A stretch of 15,261 nucleotides of DNA from DASZTU01 sp035493835 (GTDB taxonomy: Bacteria; Pseudomonadota; Alphaproteobacteria; Rhizobiales; Devosiaceae). The position numbers were made by a program, and so were the translations under genes. Position 1 is the stretch's first letter. Each line of letters starts with the position of its first letter. Shown piece after piece: positions 5,832 through 12,600 of this stretch. Below the pieces are notes generated by a model. The model ran no database searches. It was not told where the DNA came from and saw only the letters and a list, made by a program, of their open reading frames with translations. The stretch covers positions 1 through 15,261 of the forward strand of contig DATJHO010000158.1 of assembly GCA_035493835.1 (NCBI GenBank), given 5' to 3'.

Positions 5832-6668
5832 CTAAAACCGATGATCCGCCACGGCCGGATCAGACCCGATACGCCCCTTCGGATCATCGAGGGCGGCGAT
5901 GCGCTGCAGGTCCTCGGCGTCGAGCTTGAAATCCAGCACGGCAAAATTCTCACGGATACGGCTCGGAGTCACCGATTTCGGGATGACGACCAGCCCTTGG
6001 TCGAGGTGCCAGCGGATGATCACCTGCGCCGGCGTCTTGCCGTGCTTGCGGGCGATTTCGGCGATGCCCGGATCGTTGAGGTCCTGGCCCTGCCCCAAGG
6101 GGCTCCAGCTCTCGATCACGATGTTGTGCCTGGCGTGGAAGTCGCGCGCCGCGCGCTGCTGGAAGGTCGGGTGCAGTTCAATCTGGTTGACCGCAGGCAC
6201 CACGCCCGTCTCGCCAATGATCCGCTCCAGATGGTCAGGATTGAAGTTCGATACGCCGATCGAGCGAACGCGGCCGCTCTTTTGCATCTCGACCAACGCC
6301 TTCCACGCCTCGAGATACTTGCCCTGCTTGGGCAGCGGCCAATGGATCAGGAACAGGTCGAGCACGTCCAGCTGCAGTTCCGCCATGGTCTGGTCGAAGG
6401 CGCGCATGGCATCGTCATAGCCGTGCGCGCCATTGCGCAGCTTGCTGGTGATGTAGAGCTGATCGCGCCCGATATCGCCGTTCTGCACCGCATCGCCCAC
6501 ACCGCGCTCGTTCCGGTAACCCTCGGCCGTATCGATGGAAACATAGCCGGTCCTGAGCGCCTCTCCGACGATGTCGGCGGTGGTTTCGGGCGGTACCTGC
6601 CAGACGCCGAAGCCGAGTTGCGGAATGGTTGTGCCGTCATTGAGCTTAAGGCGGGGCTGCTGCGCCAT
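5832..6668 (-). CDS. Aldo/keto reductase (AKR5-like, 2,5-diketo-D-gluconate reductase type)
   Basis: A 278-residue NADPH-dependent oxidoreductase with a (beta/alpha)8 barrel, of the usual length for this AKR branch. The catalytic tetrad is complete: Asp46 and Tyr51 in SIDTAEGYRNERGVG, Lys76 in YITSKL, and His109 in LFLIHWPLP. GVSNFNPDHLE (138-148) and IPKSVTPSRIREN (229-241) are the family signatures; Lys231 and Arg237 are placed to bind the NADPH 2'-phosphate. The ATG at 6668 is chosen because CGATGGAGA stands at ideal spacing and the protein then begins at the usual point (LKLNDGTTIPQLGFGVWQV). An upstream start at 6755 would add 29 residues with no family similarity. The reductase is cytosolic; its substrate (a sugar ketone, methylglyoxal or another aldehyde) cannot be settled. 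It is divergent from the gene at 6977. Confidence 0.92.
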   Translation of the reverse strand: MAQQPRLKLNDGTTIPQLGFGVWQVPPETTADIVGEALRTGYVSIDTAEGYRNERGVGDAVQNGDIGRDQLYITSKLRNGAHGYDDAMRAFDQTMAELQLDVLDLFLIHWPLPKQGKYLEAWKALVEMQKSGRVRSIGVSNFNPDHLERIIGETGVVPAVNQIELHPTFQQRAARDFHARHNIVIESWSPLGQGQDLNDPGIAEIARKHGKTPAQVIIRWHLDQGLVVIPKSVTPSRIRENFAVLDFKLDAEDLQRIAALDDPKGRIGSDPAVADHRF

Positions 6669-6976
6669 GGCTGAATCTCCATCGATCGAGTGCTGATAGC
6701 CGGCCCTATAAGCCCCTCCTGCGGCGCGGATGCAAGCTGATCTCGATATCTGCATTTCTACTGAAATAGACGTGGTTTCTCAAAGGTCCAAGACGGTTAG
6801 TTTTGGGTTACACGCGGCCCTGTTCCATGTTGTGGAATGTGATCACGGCATCGTCGTTAACCGCTTGAGTTCGAACTTCTTGCTGTTATCTTTCCGACAC
6901 GGCTATCTCTTATCTCAATTCCAAACTAGGAACGTGTAGCGACCAGGAACCAAGCGTTCTTTGGTATAGGTGGGGC
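6669..6976. other. AT-richer divergent intergenic region with small palindromes
   Basis: 308 bases without a convincing gene separate the reductase from the membrane-protein gene. About 6740-6960 is visibly richer in A and T than the rest of the window, as expected of promoters. TTCCA-TGTTG-TGGAA (6823-6837) and the perfect palindrome AGTTCGAACT (6868-6877) are possible protein-binding sites. I could not find a pair of good -35/-10 boxes. The only forward open frame of note (6730-6939) has no ribosome-binding site or recognisable protein. Confidence 0.5.
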
Positions 6977-8836
6977 GTGGGGGACCAACGAGTATTGAGA
7001 ACCGCCGCGCTTATCTTTGGCCTGCTGGCCGGCCTGCTGGGCGGCATCATGATTGCATTTGGCAATTTTGAGGCTGGGTTGGCGTCAGCTTTGGATCTCG
7101 GCGCGCGCGGCGAACTGGTTGCCAGATTTATCCTTTTTGCAATTCCCGGCATCGGTCTGCTGGGTGCCGGACTTACGATTTCGCTGCCCCGACTCGGCGC
7201 GAGCTTCATGCTCCTGAGCGCTGCCGCGTGGCTGGGCGTGGCATTGGTGGCCGGACACGGCGCGGTGCTGTTCGGCGCCCTTCCCTTCACTTTCGTTGGT
7301 GCCGGGGGTTTCGTGGCGCTGTTTGCCCCCGGCCGAACGGATGCGGCTGAGGGGGACCCGGACCTCGGACCGGCGCGCCGGAGCGACCGTCATTGGCAAA
7401 CAGCGGAAGACGCCCCCGATGACCGGCGATACCTGCCGGCGCCGCTCGCCATTCGAGGGCGAACCGAACCGGATTTCGCCTTGGCGCCCCCGCGCCGGAG
7501 CCCCCGCAGCGGCGAGCCGGTGATGCAGCGCTACCGAGCCGCGCCCGAGCCGGAAGAGGCCGAGCACATCGATTATGACGAGCAGGCCGGAGTGGACGAG
7601 GAGCTAACCGAAGACCAGGATTATGAAGATCAGGACTATGTCGACGCCGACCCCGCTTTCGATCCAGAGCCCGAGACCGCGGCGGATCACGGCTATGAGG
7701 TCGAGCCCGAAGAGCCGGACTACGCGCCAGAGGTCGAAGAGCCCCGGGTTGCCCCGCCGCCGCGCCGCGGGCAGCGCTTCGATGAGTGGTCGCTGCCCGA
7801 TCCGCGGAACCAGCCGCCGCGCCGCCAGCTCCCGCCCCGCCATGTTCCCGAACGGCTTCCGAGCCCGCCCACGCGCCACGAACCTCTACCGCCACGCGGG
7901 GAAACACGCCCGGGGCGACGTCCTCCTCCGGCGGAAAACGAAGACCCGCCGGCCCGCAACGACTATCAACCGCGCCGCCAGCAATTGCGGCAACGCGATC
8001 ACAACGACTACTACGGCGATTTCGAGGAAGATACCGGACGGGAACCGGGAGGGGGGCCGCTCCGGCTGGTGCTGCGGCTCACCCTGGCGCTGTTGTTTGT
8101 CCTGCTGGTGGGAGGTCTCGCGGTCTGGGTGGTTCTGGATTATCAGCGCGGCCCCCAATCGCTGCTTTTCGGCAACCGCACACATCACGTCTCCGCCCCG
8201 AACAGCACGCCGGCGCCGCCCCCAGTTGCGGCTCCCCCGGTGGACGCAAGTCCGGATGTGCCGGCCGCAGCAGAACCGGAGTCCAATGCCGTTACGCCGC
8301 TGGCCTCGGCAGCCGGAATGGCGGCTTCCGTATCGGACGCTGGGCGACCCGACGTCACACCCGATGCCGCCCCCTCGGACGCCCCTCTGCCGCTCGCCAC
8401 GCAGCTTGCCGGTGACTTCGCCACAGCTTCCCCGGCAGGACTGTCGGACCCCTTCGTCTATTGCCAGGCGGTCGACACGATCGATGCGCCGGATGACCGC
8501 TATGCGGGCCCGGCGCTGCCCGCCGCCGTCGCGTCGGCGCTGGATTTGGACAGCGCACCACCTGCCGGCCAGGTGCGTTGGCGCTGCGCCGGCCAGCAGG
8601 TGCTTGCCTGCAACGCCAACCACACCGCCGCCTGCGAGCTGACGCCCACGGTCGACCTGATGATGAGCTATTGCCGGAAGCATCCTGACGCCCAGGGGAT
8701 TCCGGCGCCTAATGGCTTCTGGTCCTGCGACGGCAGCCGGCCCTCGATCCCGAGCGACCAGCGATGGCCGGTCGACGCGCGTGGCTTTTTCCCACAAGCC
8801 TGGATAAGGGTTAGCGCTGGCGGCGCGGTGAACTGA
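6977..8836 (+). CDS. Multi-domain membrane protein: four N-terminal TMs, charged disordered linker, fifth TM, cysteine-rich C-terminal domain
   Basis: About 619 residues. Four hydrophobic segments (about 8-29, 46-66, 73-93, 97-116) lead into a long low-complexity region. That region is first strongly acidic (about 190-256, with DYEDQDYVDADP-like repeats), then Pro/Arg-rich (about 257-345, with repeated PPRR and PPR). A fifth TM (362-388) is followed by an Ala/Pro linker and a compact domain (about 491-615). The compact domain has six cysteines (496, 537, 545, 553, 566, 584), enough for three disulfides if periplasmic, and the pattern YCQAVDTIDAPDDRYAGPALP, RWRC, VLAC, FWSCDG and DARGFFPQAW. 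I recall this pattern from uncharacterised proteobacterial proteins. Function unknown. GTG at 6977 is the listed start, with GGTGGGG very close; a TTG at 6995 after GGGGGA is an alternative. The gene stands alone. Confidence 0.8.
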   Translation: MGDQRVLRTAALIFGLLAGLLGGIMIAFGNFEAGLASALDLGARGELVARFILFAIPGIGLLGAGLTISLPRLGASFMLLSAAAWLGVALVAGHGAVLFGALPFTFVGAGGFVALFAPGRTDAAEGDPDLGPARRSDRHWQTAEDAPDDRRYLPAPLAIRGRTEPDFALAPPRRSPRSGEPVMQRYRAAPEPEEAEHIDYDEQAGVDEELTEDQDYEDQDYVDADPAFDPEPETAADHGYEVEPEEPDYAPEVEEPRVAPPPRRGQRFDEWSLPDPRNQPPRRQLPPRHVPERLPSPPTRHEPLPPRGETRPGRRPPPAENEDPPARNDYQPRRQQLRQRDHNDYYGDFEEDTGREPGGGPLRLVLRLTLALLFVLLVGGLAVWVVLDYQRGPQSLLFGNRTHHVSAPNSTPAPPPVAAPPVDASPDVPAAAEPESNAVTPLASAAGMAASVSDAGRPDVTPDAAPSDAPLPLATQLAGDFATASPAGLSDPFVYCQAVDTIDAPDDRYAGPALPAAVASALDLDSAPPAGQVRWRCAGQQVLACNANHTAACELTPTVDLMMSYCRKHPDAQGIPAPNGFWSCDGSRPSIPSDQRWPVDARGFFPQAWIRVSAGGAVN

Positions 8837-8917
8837 ACGGCCTCGCTTCCGGCGGGGTGCATCGGCAAAAAATCCGTGCTAGGCTTGCACATGTCACCGG
8901 CAACTCAGGTGTTCGAG

Positions 8918-9223
8918 ATGAGTGACATCGAGATCAAGCCCCGCGCCAAGCTCGCCCCCAAGACCGCGCGTCCGCCGCTGCACAAGGTGATCCTTGTCAA
9001 CGACGATTTTACGCCGCGCGATTTTGTCGTGCTGATCCTCAAGGCGGAATTTCGCATGCCCGAATCGGCGGCGATGTCGGTGATGCTGACCGCACACCAG
9101 AAGGGGTCGTGCGTGGTGGCGGTATTCACCCGCGAGGTCGCCGAGAGCAAGGCGACCCGAGCCACCGAGATGGCGCGCTCAAAGGGCTATCCGCTGCTGT
9201 TCACGACCGAGCCGGAGGAGTGA
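8918..9223 (+). CDS. clpS: ATP-dependent Clp protease adaptor ClpS, ClpS2 type
   Basis: A 101-residue adaptor that binds proteins with destabilising N-terminal residues and passes them to ClpA-ClpP for degradation in the cytosol. The ligand pocket is visible: Asn28-Asp29-Asp30 in ILVNDDFTPRDFV and His60 in MLTAHQKGSCVVAVFTREVAE. The C-terminal ATRATEMARSKGYPLLFTTEPEE is, from memory, characteristic of the second alphaproteobacterial paralog, ClpS2, rather than ClpS1. Where E. coli ClpS has its gate methionine (Met40), this protein has Arg34. clpA is not adjacent, which suits a stand-alone clpS2. Starts at 8891 (ATG) and 8876 (GTG) are also in frame. I prefer 8918 because AGG at 8907-8909 is reasonably spaced and MSDIE is a typical beginning. 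Confidence 0.88.
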   Translation: MSDIEIKPRAKLAPKTARPPLHKVILVNDDFTPRDFVVLILKAEFRMPESAAMSVMLTAHQKGSCVVAVFTREVAESKATRATEMARSKGYPLLFTTEPEE

Positions 9224-9337
9224 GCCACGCTTTGCTGCGGTGCGGTGCGGTGGGCGGCTGCGGCAATTCTGGGTGAGCGATAGCGCCTGAAAAAGGCCGG
9301 CAGCGTGATCCAACAGCCTCAATCAACGCCAAAACAA

Positions 9338-9437
9338 CCCCCTCCCCTCAAGGGGGAGGGGAACGATGGGGCGAGGCGGTGCCACGGGATCCCCTCCCCC
9401 TTGAGGGGAGGGTGGCGGCAGCCGGGTGGGGGGTGTT
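9338..9437. repeat. Inverted pair of C-rich/G-rich repeats before the ICL-family gene
   Basis: The minus-oriented copy forms a perfect 9-bp stem, CCCCTCCCC (9339-9347) with GGGGAGGGG (9353-9361). The plus-oriented long-variant copy pairs CCCTCCCC (9392-9399) with GGGGAGGG (9405-9412) and carries the TGGCGGCAGCCGGGTGGGG tail, then GTGTTTTTGTG. About 30 bases containing GGCGGTGCCACGGGATC separate them. The T-rich end gives the plus copy a terminator-like look for transcripts from clpS. A short TGCGG triplet repeat (9236-9250) is the only other structure between clpS and this pair. Confidence 0.72.
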
Positions 9438-9447
9438 TTTGTGCTCC

Positions 9448-9473
9448 AGGCTAGTGGGATCATGCGCTAGCCT
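9448..9473. promoter_or_regulatory. Inverted repeat upstream of the ICL-family gene
   Basis: AGGCTAG (9448-9454) and CTAGCCT (9467-9473) form a perfect 7-bp inverted repeat with a 12-base spacer, about 100 bases before the ATG at 9577. It is outside the repeat copies. It could be an operator or a 5' leader hairpin; nothing else supports either reading. Confidence 0.3.
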
Positions 9474-9576
9474 CAACCTTCTCCCCCGACGCCAAACCTC
9501 TTGCCAAGTGCCTACCCGACAATCAAAATCCTCCTCAGCCCAACCCTCCCGACCATCCCTCCCTGGAGCAATTTCG

Positions 9577-10443
9577 ATGCAAGCCCACGCCGCCGCCCTC
9601 AAAACCCTGCTCGAAACACCCAAACTCCACCATGTCGCGGGCTGCGCCGATGGCATGGGCGCGCGGCTGGTGGCGGAAGCGGGGCTGGAGATCGGCTTCA
9701 TTTCGGGGGCAACCGTCGCGGCCCTCAGGCTTGCCCGGCCTGATATGGATTTGCTGAGCCTGCCGGAAATGCTCGATGCCATCGATATGTGCACCAATGC
9801 GGCCCCGAAAGTGCTCTGGATCGCGGACGGCGACACGGGCTTCGGCAATGAGATCAACGTGCAGCGGACGGTCGCGGCTTGTGCCAAGGCCGGCGCTGCC
9901 GCGGTGTTGATCGAGGATAAGGTTTATCCAAAGACCCTCGGCCACAAGGGCGGAAAGCTGGTGGTCGACCGCGATGCGGCCCGGCAGCGCTGCCGTGCCG
10001 CCGCCGAAGCGTGCCAGAAGGCCGGCGTGCTGCTGCTGGCCCGCACTGACGCAATTCACTCGCTAGGCCGGGACGAGGCCCTCGCCCGCATCGAGGATTT
10101 TGTCGCCGAAGGCGCCGACATCCTCTTTCTCGATTCCCCCAAGACTGCCGAGGATGCGCGCGCCTCGGTCCAGGCGGCTGCGGGCAAGCCCAGTGTTGCC
10201 GTGACGATTGCCGGCGCCAAGCACTACATGCCGCCGATCAGCGAAGTGGAAGCGCTCGGCTACCGGATCAACATCCACCCGGCCGATCTCGTTTCCGCCA
10301 GCGTTTACGCGATGCGCCAAGCCCTTGCCGGCCTGACTGGCAGCCCAAAGCCCCAGATCGGCCAACCGGCCGAGTACGACATTGCGATCCGGCGCGCCGA
10401 ATATCTGGAGGACGATGCCCGCTGGGCGCCGCGGAAGCCTTAG
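9577..10443 (+). CDS. Isocitrate lyase/PEP mutase superfamily enzyme lacking the usual catalytic cysteine
   Basis: A 288-residue (beta/alpha)8-barrel enzyme, the length typical of the small branch of the family (2-methylisocitrate lyase, oxaloacetate decarboxylase, PEP mutase). Metal and substrate residues are present: Asp84-Gly85-Asp86-Thr87-Gly88 in ADGDTGFGNEINV, Glu113-Asp114-Lys115, and Arg156-Thr157-Asp158 in LLARTDA. The flexible active-site loop reads PKTLGHKGGKLV (118-129), whereas lyases of this family have K-[KR]-C-G-H. Leu121 therefore replaces the cysteine that acts as general acid in isocitrate and methylisocitrate lyases. It probably acts on a 2-oxo or malate-like acid but should not be named a lyase. 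The ATG at 9577 has CTGGAGCA before it; longer in-frame starts would run into the repeat. It is convergent with the flavin oxidoreductase gene. Confidence 0.88.
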   Translation: MQAHAAALKTLLETPKLHHVAGCADGMGARLVAEAGLEIGFISGATVAALRLARPDMDLLSLPEMLDAIDMCTNAAPKVLWIADGDTGFGNEINVQRTVAACAKAGAAAVLIEDKVYPKTLGHKGGKLVVDRDAARQRCRAAAEACQKAGVLLLARTDAIHSLGRDEALARIEDFVAEGADILFLDSPKTAEDARASVQAAAGKPSVAVTIAGAKHYMPPISEVEALGYRINIHPADLVSASVYAMRQALAGLTGSPKPQIGQPAEYDIAIRRAEYLEDDARWAPRKP

Positions 10444-10462
10444 GGCAAGCGAAATGATAAAA

Positions 10463-10499
10463 TGGCGCGGCCGCCGGGAACTACCCGATGGCCGCGCCA
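10463..10499 (-). terminator. Intrinsic terminator between convergent genes
   Basis: A perfect 10-bp stem, TGGCGCGGCC (10463-10472) with GGCCGCGCCA (10490-10499), whose loop itself holds CGGG-AACTA-CCCG (10475-10487). On the minus strand the stem is followed by TTTTATCATTTC, so it should end the flavin oxidoreductase transcript. It lies 19 bases after the stop of the plus-strand gene and may work in both directions, though the T tract favours the minus strand. Confidence 0.7.
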
Positions 10500-10530
10500 C
10501 GAGCCGGGAGGGGACCCAGCCTGAACGCCG

Positions 10531-11922
10531 TCAATGCAGGCCCGCAGAGGGCCTGATATTGTGGTTCACGTGGAAGAGATTACCCGGATCGTATTTCTGC
10601 TTCAGGCTGGCAAGGCGCGGATAATTGTCACCGAAGCTGGCGGCGATACGCGCTTCGCCCTCGTCGTCCATCATGAAATTCGGATAGGCGCCGGCCCGAT
10701 CGTAAGGGTGGACATCCTCCCAGTATCGTTGGGCCCATTGCTTGACGTCATTGGCCTTGGCCGGATCGGCGTCGAAGCCGACGATTTCCATCGACCACAT
10801 GGCGTCGCGGGTATTCCAGGCCGTCGCGTCTTTTGGCTGCCGATGGATGGCGCCGTCGATCGGGTTGAGATGCATCATCGAGATGGGCGACGTCATCTTC
10901 GCTGCATTGGCGAGGTGAGCCTCTATCGCCTCGTCCGACAGTTCATTGACGAAATCCCCTTTCCAGTACACTTGCATGCCCGTCGGAAAGAGCGGGTCGA
11001 ACATCGACTGAAGTGCGGGATATGGCATCGGCCCCGCCAAATCGATGATCGGCGGCGGCAGGGCCGCCCGTAGCTCATCCACCTCCGCCGCGCCCCGTTC
11101 GATCGGGCCGCTGTCGCAGACCAGCAGCATGCAGACAAGCTTGCCCCAATGCTCCTGGGGGAAAGGATCGGCCGGCGGAACGGTATGGAAGCCCAGCACG
11201 ACGTTAAAATCCTCAGGCGCGCCTGCCACGAAACCGCGATACCAGCGCATAATCTCGGGAGCGTCGCTCAATTCCCAAAAAATTGGCCCGGCATAGACCT
11301 CGCCAATCGGGTGCGCCCGGAACAGAAAGCTCGTGACCACGCCGAAATTGCCCCCGCCGCCGCGCAGGGCCCAGAGCAGATCCGGGTTGGAGGTTTCGCT
11401 GGCCGTAACGAAGCTGCCGTCGGCCAGCACCACATCGGCCTCGAGCAGATTGTCGATGGCCAAGCCGTAGCGCCGGCTCAGATGGCCGTGGCCACCCGAA
11501 AGGGTCAATCCGGCAACCCCGGTCGTGGAAACGACGCCGAGGGGCACAGCGAGCCCGAAGGCGTAGGCCGCATGATCCACGTCGCCGATTACGCAACCGG
11601 CCCCCACCCTGACGGTTCGGCTGACGGGATCCACGCGCACGCCCTTCATCGGGGAGACATCGATGACGATGCCGTCATCCACGCTGCCGAGCCCCGGCCC
11701 GCTGTGGCCGCCGCCTCGGATGGCGATGGGCAAGCCAACCTCCCGCCCGAAATTGACCCCCGCGATCACGTCGGCTACATCGAGGCAGCGGGCAATCAGC
11801 AGCGGATGCTTGTTGATCATGCCGTTATAGAGCTTGCGCGCATCTTCGTAGTCGGGGTGGTCACGTCCGATGACCTGTCCCCTGAAGTCTTGCGCGAGCT
11901 TGGCGAAAGCGTTCTCGTCCAC
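10531..11922 (-). CDS. FAD-linked oxidoreductase, berberine-bridge-enzyme (BBE/PCMH) family
   Basis: A 463-residue flavoprotein of the usual length. The PCMH-type FAD domain carries IRGGGHSGPG with His73 (8-alpha-histidyl flavin link), then VSTTGVAGLTLSGGHGHLSRRYG (131-153) and LWALRGGGGNFGVVTSF. The BBE domain closes the protein with AYPNFMMDD, YPRLASLKQKYDPGNLF and NHNI. No cysteine lies between residues 111 and 150, where bicovalent members carry their 6-S-cysteinyl link, so a single covalent FAD bond is expected. Such enzymes oxidise sugars, alcohols or aromatic compounds with O2 or another acceptor; the substrate is unknown. There is no signal peptide. I choose the GTG at 11922 because GGAGGGG (11933-11927) is ideally spaced. 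The longer TTG start at 11940 would place that site inside the gene. Confidence 0.9.
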   Translation of the reverse strand: MDENAFAKLAQDFRGQVIGRDHPDYEDARKLYNGMINKHPLLIARCLDVADVIAGVNFGREVGLPIAIRGGGHSGPGLGSVDDGIVIDVSPMKGVRVDPVSRTVRVGAGCVIGDVDHAAYAFGLAVPLGVVSTTGVAGLTLSGGHGHLSRRYGLAIDNLLEADVVLADGSFVTASETSNPDLLWALRGGGGNFGVVTSFLFRAHPIGEVYAGPIFWELSDAPEIMRWYRGFVAGAPEDFNVVLGFHTVPPADPFPQEHWGKLVCMLLVCDSGPIERGAAEVDELRAALPPPIIDLAGPMPYPALQSMFDPLFPTGMQVYWKGDFVNELSDEAIEAHLANAAKMTSPISMMHLNPIDGAIHRQPKDATAWNTRDAMWSMEIVGFDADPAKANDVKQWAQRYWEDVHPYDRAGAYPNFMMDDEGEARIAASFGDNYPRLASLKQKYDPGNLFHVNHNIRPSAGLH

Positions 11923-11926
11923 TTTG

Positions 11927-11933
11927 CCCCTCC
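11927..11933 (-). promoter_or_regulatory. Ribosome-binding site that decides the oxidoreductase start
   Basis: The minus strand reads GGAGGGG here, four bases before the GTG at 11922-11920. Any start upstream of it (TTG at 11940) would translate through it and has no comparable site of its own. Confidence 0.75.
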
Positions 11934-12103
11934 AGACCAATTTTGGTCCCGATCACCCACCGGCCGACCGAAGAGGGCCAATGAGGGGACCTGATTGCGA
12001 GTGCAACTATGTCAGAACTCCCGCCGCCTCGAAATAATCCCTAGGAGTGCGACCCATGGCGCATTAATTCCAAGGAGCGACGGACTTTTACCCAATGCGC
12101 CGC

Positions 12104-12430
12104 TCAGGCGGGAACCCGCGCACGCTTCTTGCCTCGTCCTGCATCGGCGGCCGGGGCTTGCGGCAGGGGATACCGCAATTTCGCCCGCTCCCTGGCCTTG
12201 GCCGCCTCGACCTCGCGATTGCGAGGCGGCGACGTGGTTTCCAGCGCGTCCAGCAGTTTGCGCGCCGCCGCCGTCACCTCGTCCACCGCATGCTCGAACG
12301 CCGCCTGGTTGGCCTGCGAGGGATGCGTGTAGCCCGAGAGTTTTCGCACGAACTGCAGCGCCGAGGCGCGCACTTCGTCGGGGCTCGCCGGCGGCTCGAA
12401 ATTGAACAGCGTCTTGATGTTGCGGCACAT
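12104..12430 (-). CDS. DUF2277 domain protein
   Basis: A 108-residue cytosolic protein that opens MCRNIKTLFNFEPPASPDEV and continues with ASALQFVRKLSGYTHPSQANQAAFEHAVDEV and TSPPRNREVEAAKARERAKLR. I recognise these as the DUF2277 signature, a small conserved bacterial family with no established function. The C-terminal tail (about 88-108) is Pro/Ala/Lys/Arg-rich (GKKRARVPA) and longer than the core domain needs. The ATG at 12430 is well supported: AGGAGG (12441-12436) lies five bases before it, and the invariant MCRNI begins the protein. A longer frame from 12475 would add 15 unsupported residues. It is divergent from the PEBP-type gene, and a 14-bp palindrome lies in the gap. Confidence 0.88.
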   Translation of the reverse strand: MCRNIKTLFNFEPPASPDEVRASALQFVRKLSGYTHPSQANQAAFEHAVDEVTAAARKLLDALETTSPPRNREVEAAKARERAKLRYPLPQAPAADAGRGKKRARVPA

Positions 12431-12516
12431 GTCTTCCTCCTGATGCCGACAGGACCTGGTCGCCAAGCCTCGCACCGGACCACGCCCAGGGCAAGGCGAT
12501 CGATCAACTCGCCGTC

Positions 12517-12530
12517 AAGGAATATTCCTT
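12517..12530. promoter_or_regulatory. Perfect 14-bp palindrome in the DUF2277/PEBP divergent gap
   Basis: AAGGAATATTCCTT is an uninterrupted 14-bp palindrome, unusually A+T-rich for this window, lying 87 bases before the DUF2277 ATG and 71 before the PEBP-type ATG. Position and symmetry fit an operator shared by both genes. No regulator is encoded nearby. Confidence 0.4.
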
Positions 12531-12600
12531 CGCGGTCGAGCGTTCTAGGTTGTCGCTCTCTTTCAGATCACCATTTGTCACAACGCTCAGGAGACCATCC

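Noticed and set aside
5739..6674. Plus-strand open frame opposite the aldo/keto reductase
   Set aside because: The minus strand has the full AKR catalytic tetrad and a good ribosome-binding site; the plus frame starts inside a repeat.
6730..6939. Possible 69-codon gene in the divergent gap
   Set aside because: No ribosome-binding site, no recognisable protein, and located in an AT-rich promoter region.
7886..8797. Minus-strand open frame opposite the large membrane protein
   Set aside because: It is basic low-complexity sequence without motifs, whereas the plus frame shows TM segments and an ordered cysteine-rich domain.
9379..9576. Longer N-terminus for the ICL-family enzyme
   Set aside because: The extension would translate the C-rich repeat, and CTGGAGCA before the ATG at 9577 marks the real start.
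11149..11994. Plus-strand open frame opposite the BBE-family oxidoreductase
   Set aside because: Antisense shadow; the minus strand shows complete FAD and BBE motifs.
12550..12600. Upstream start for the PEBP-type gene
   Set aside because: It would bury the AGGAGA site and place 17 residues before a clean signal peptide.
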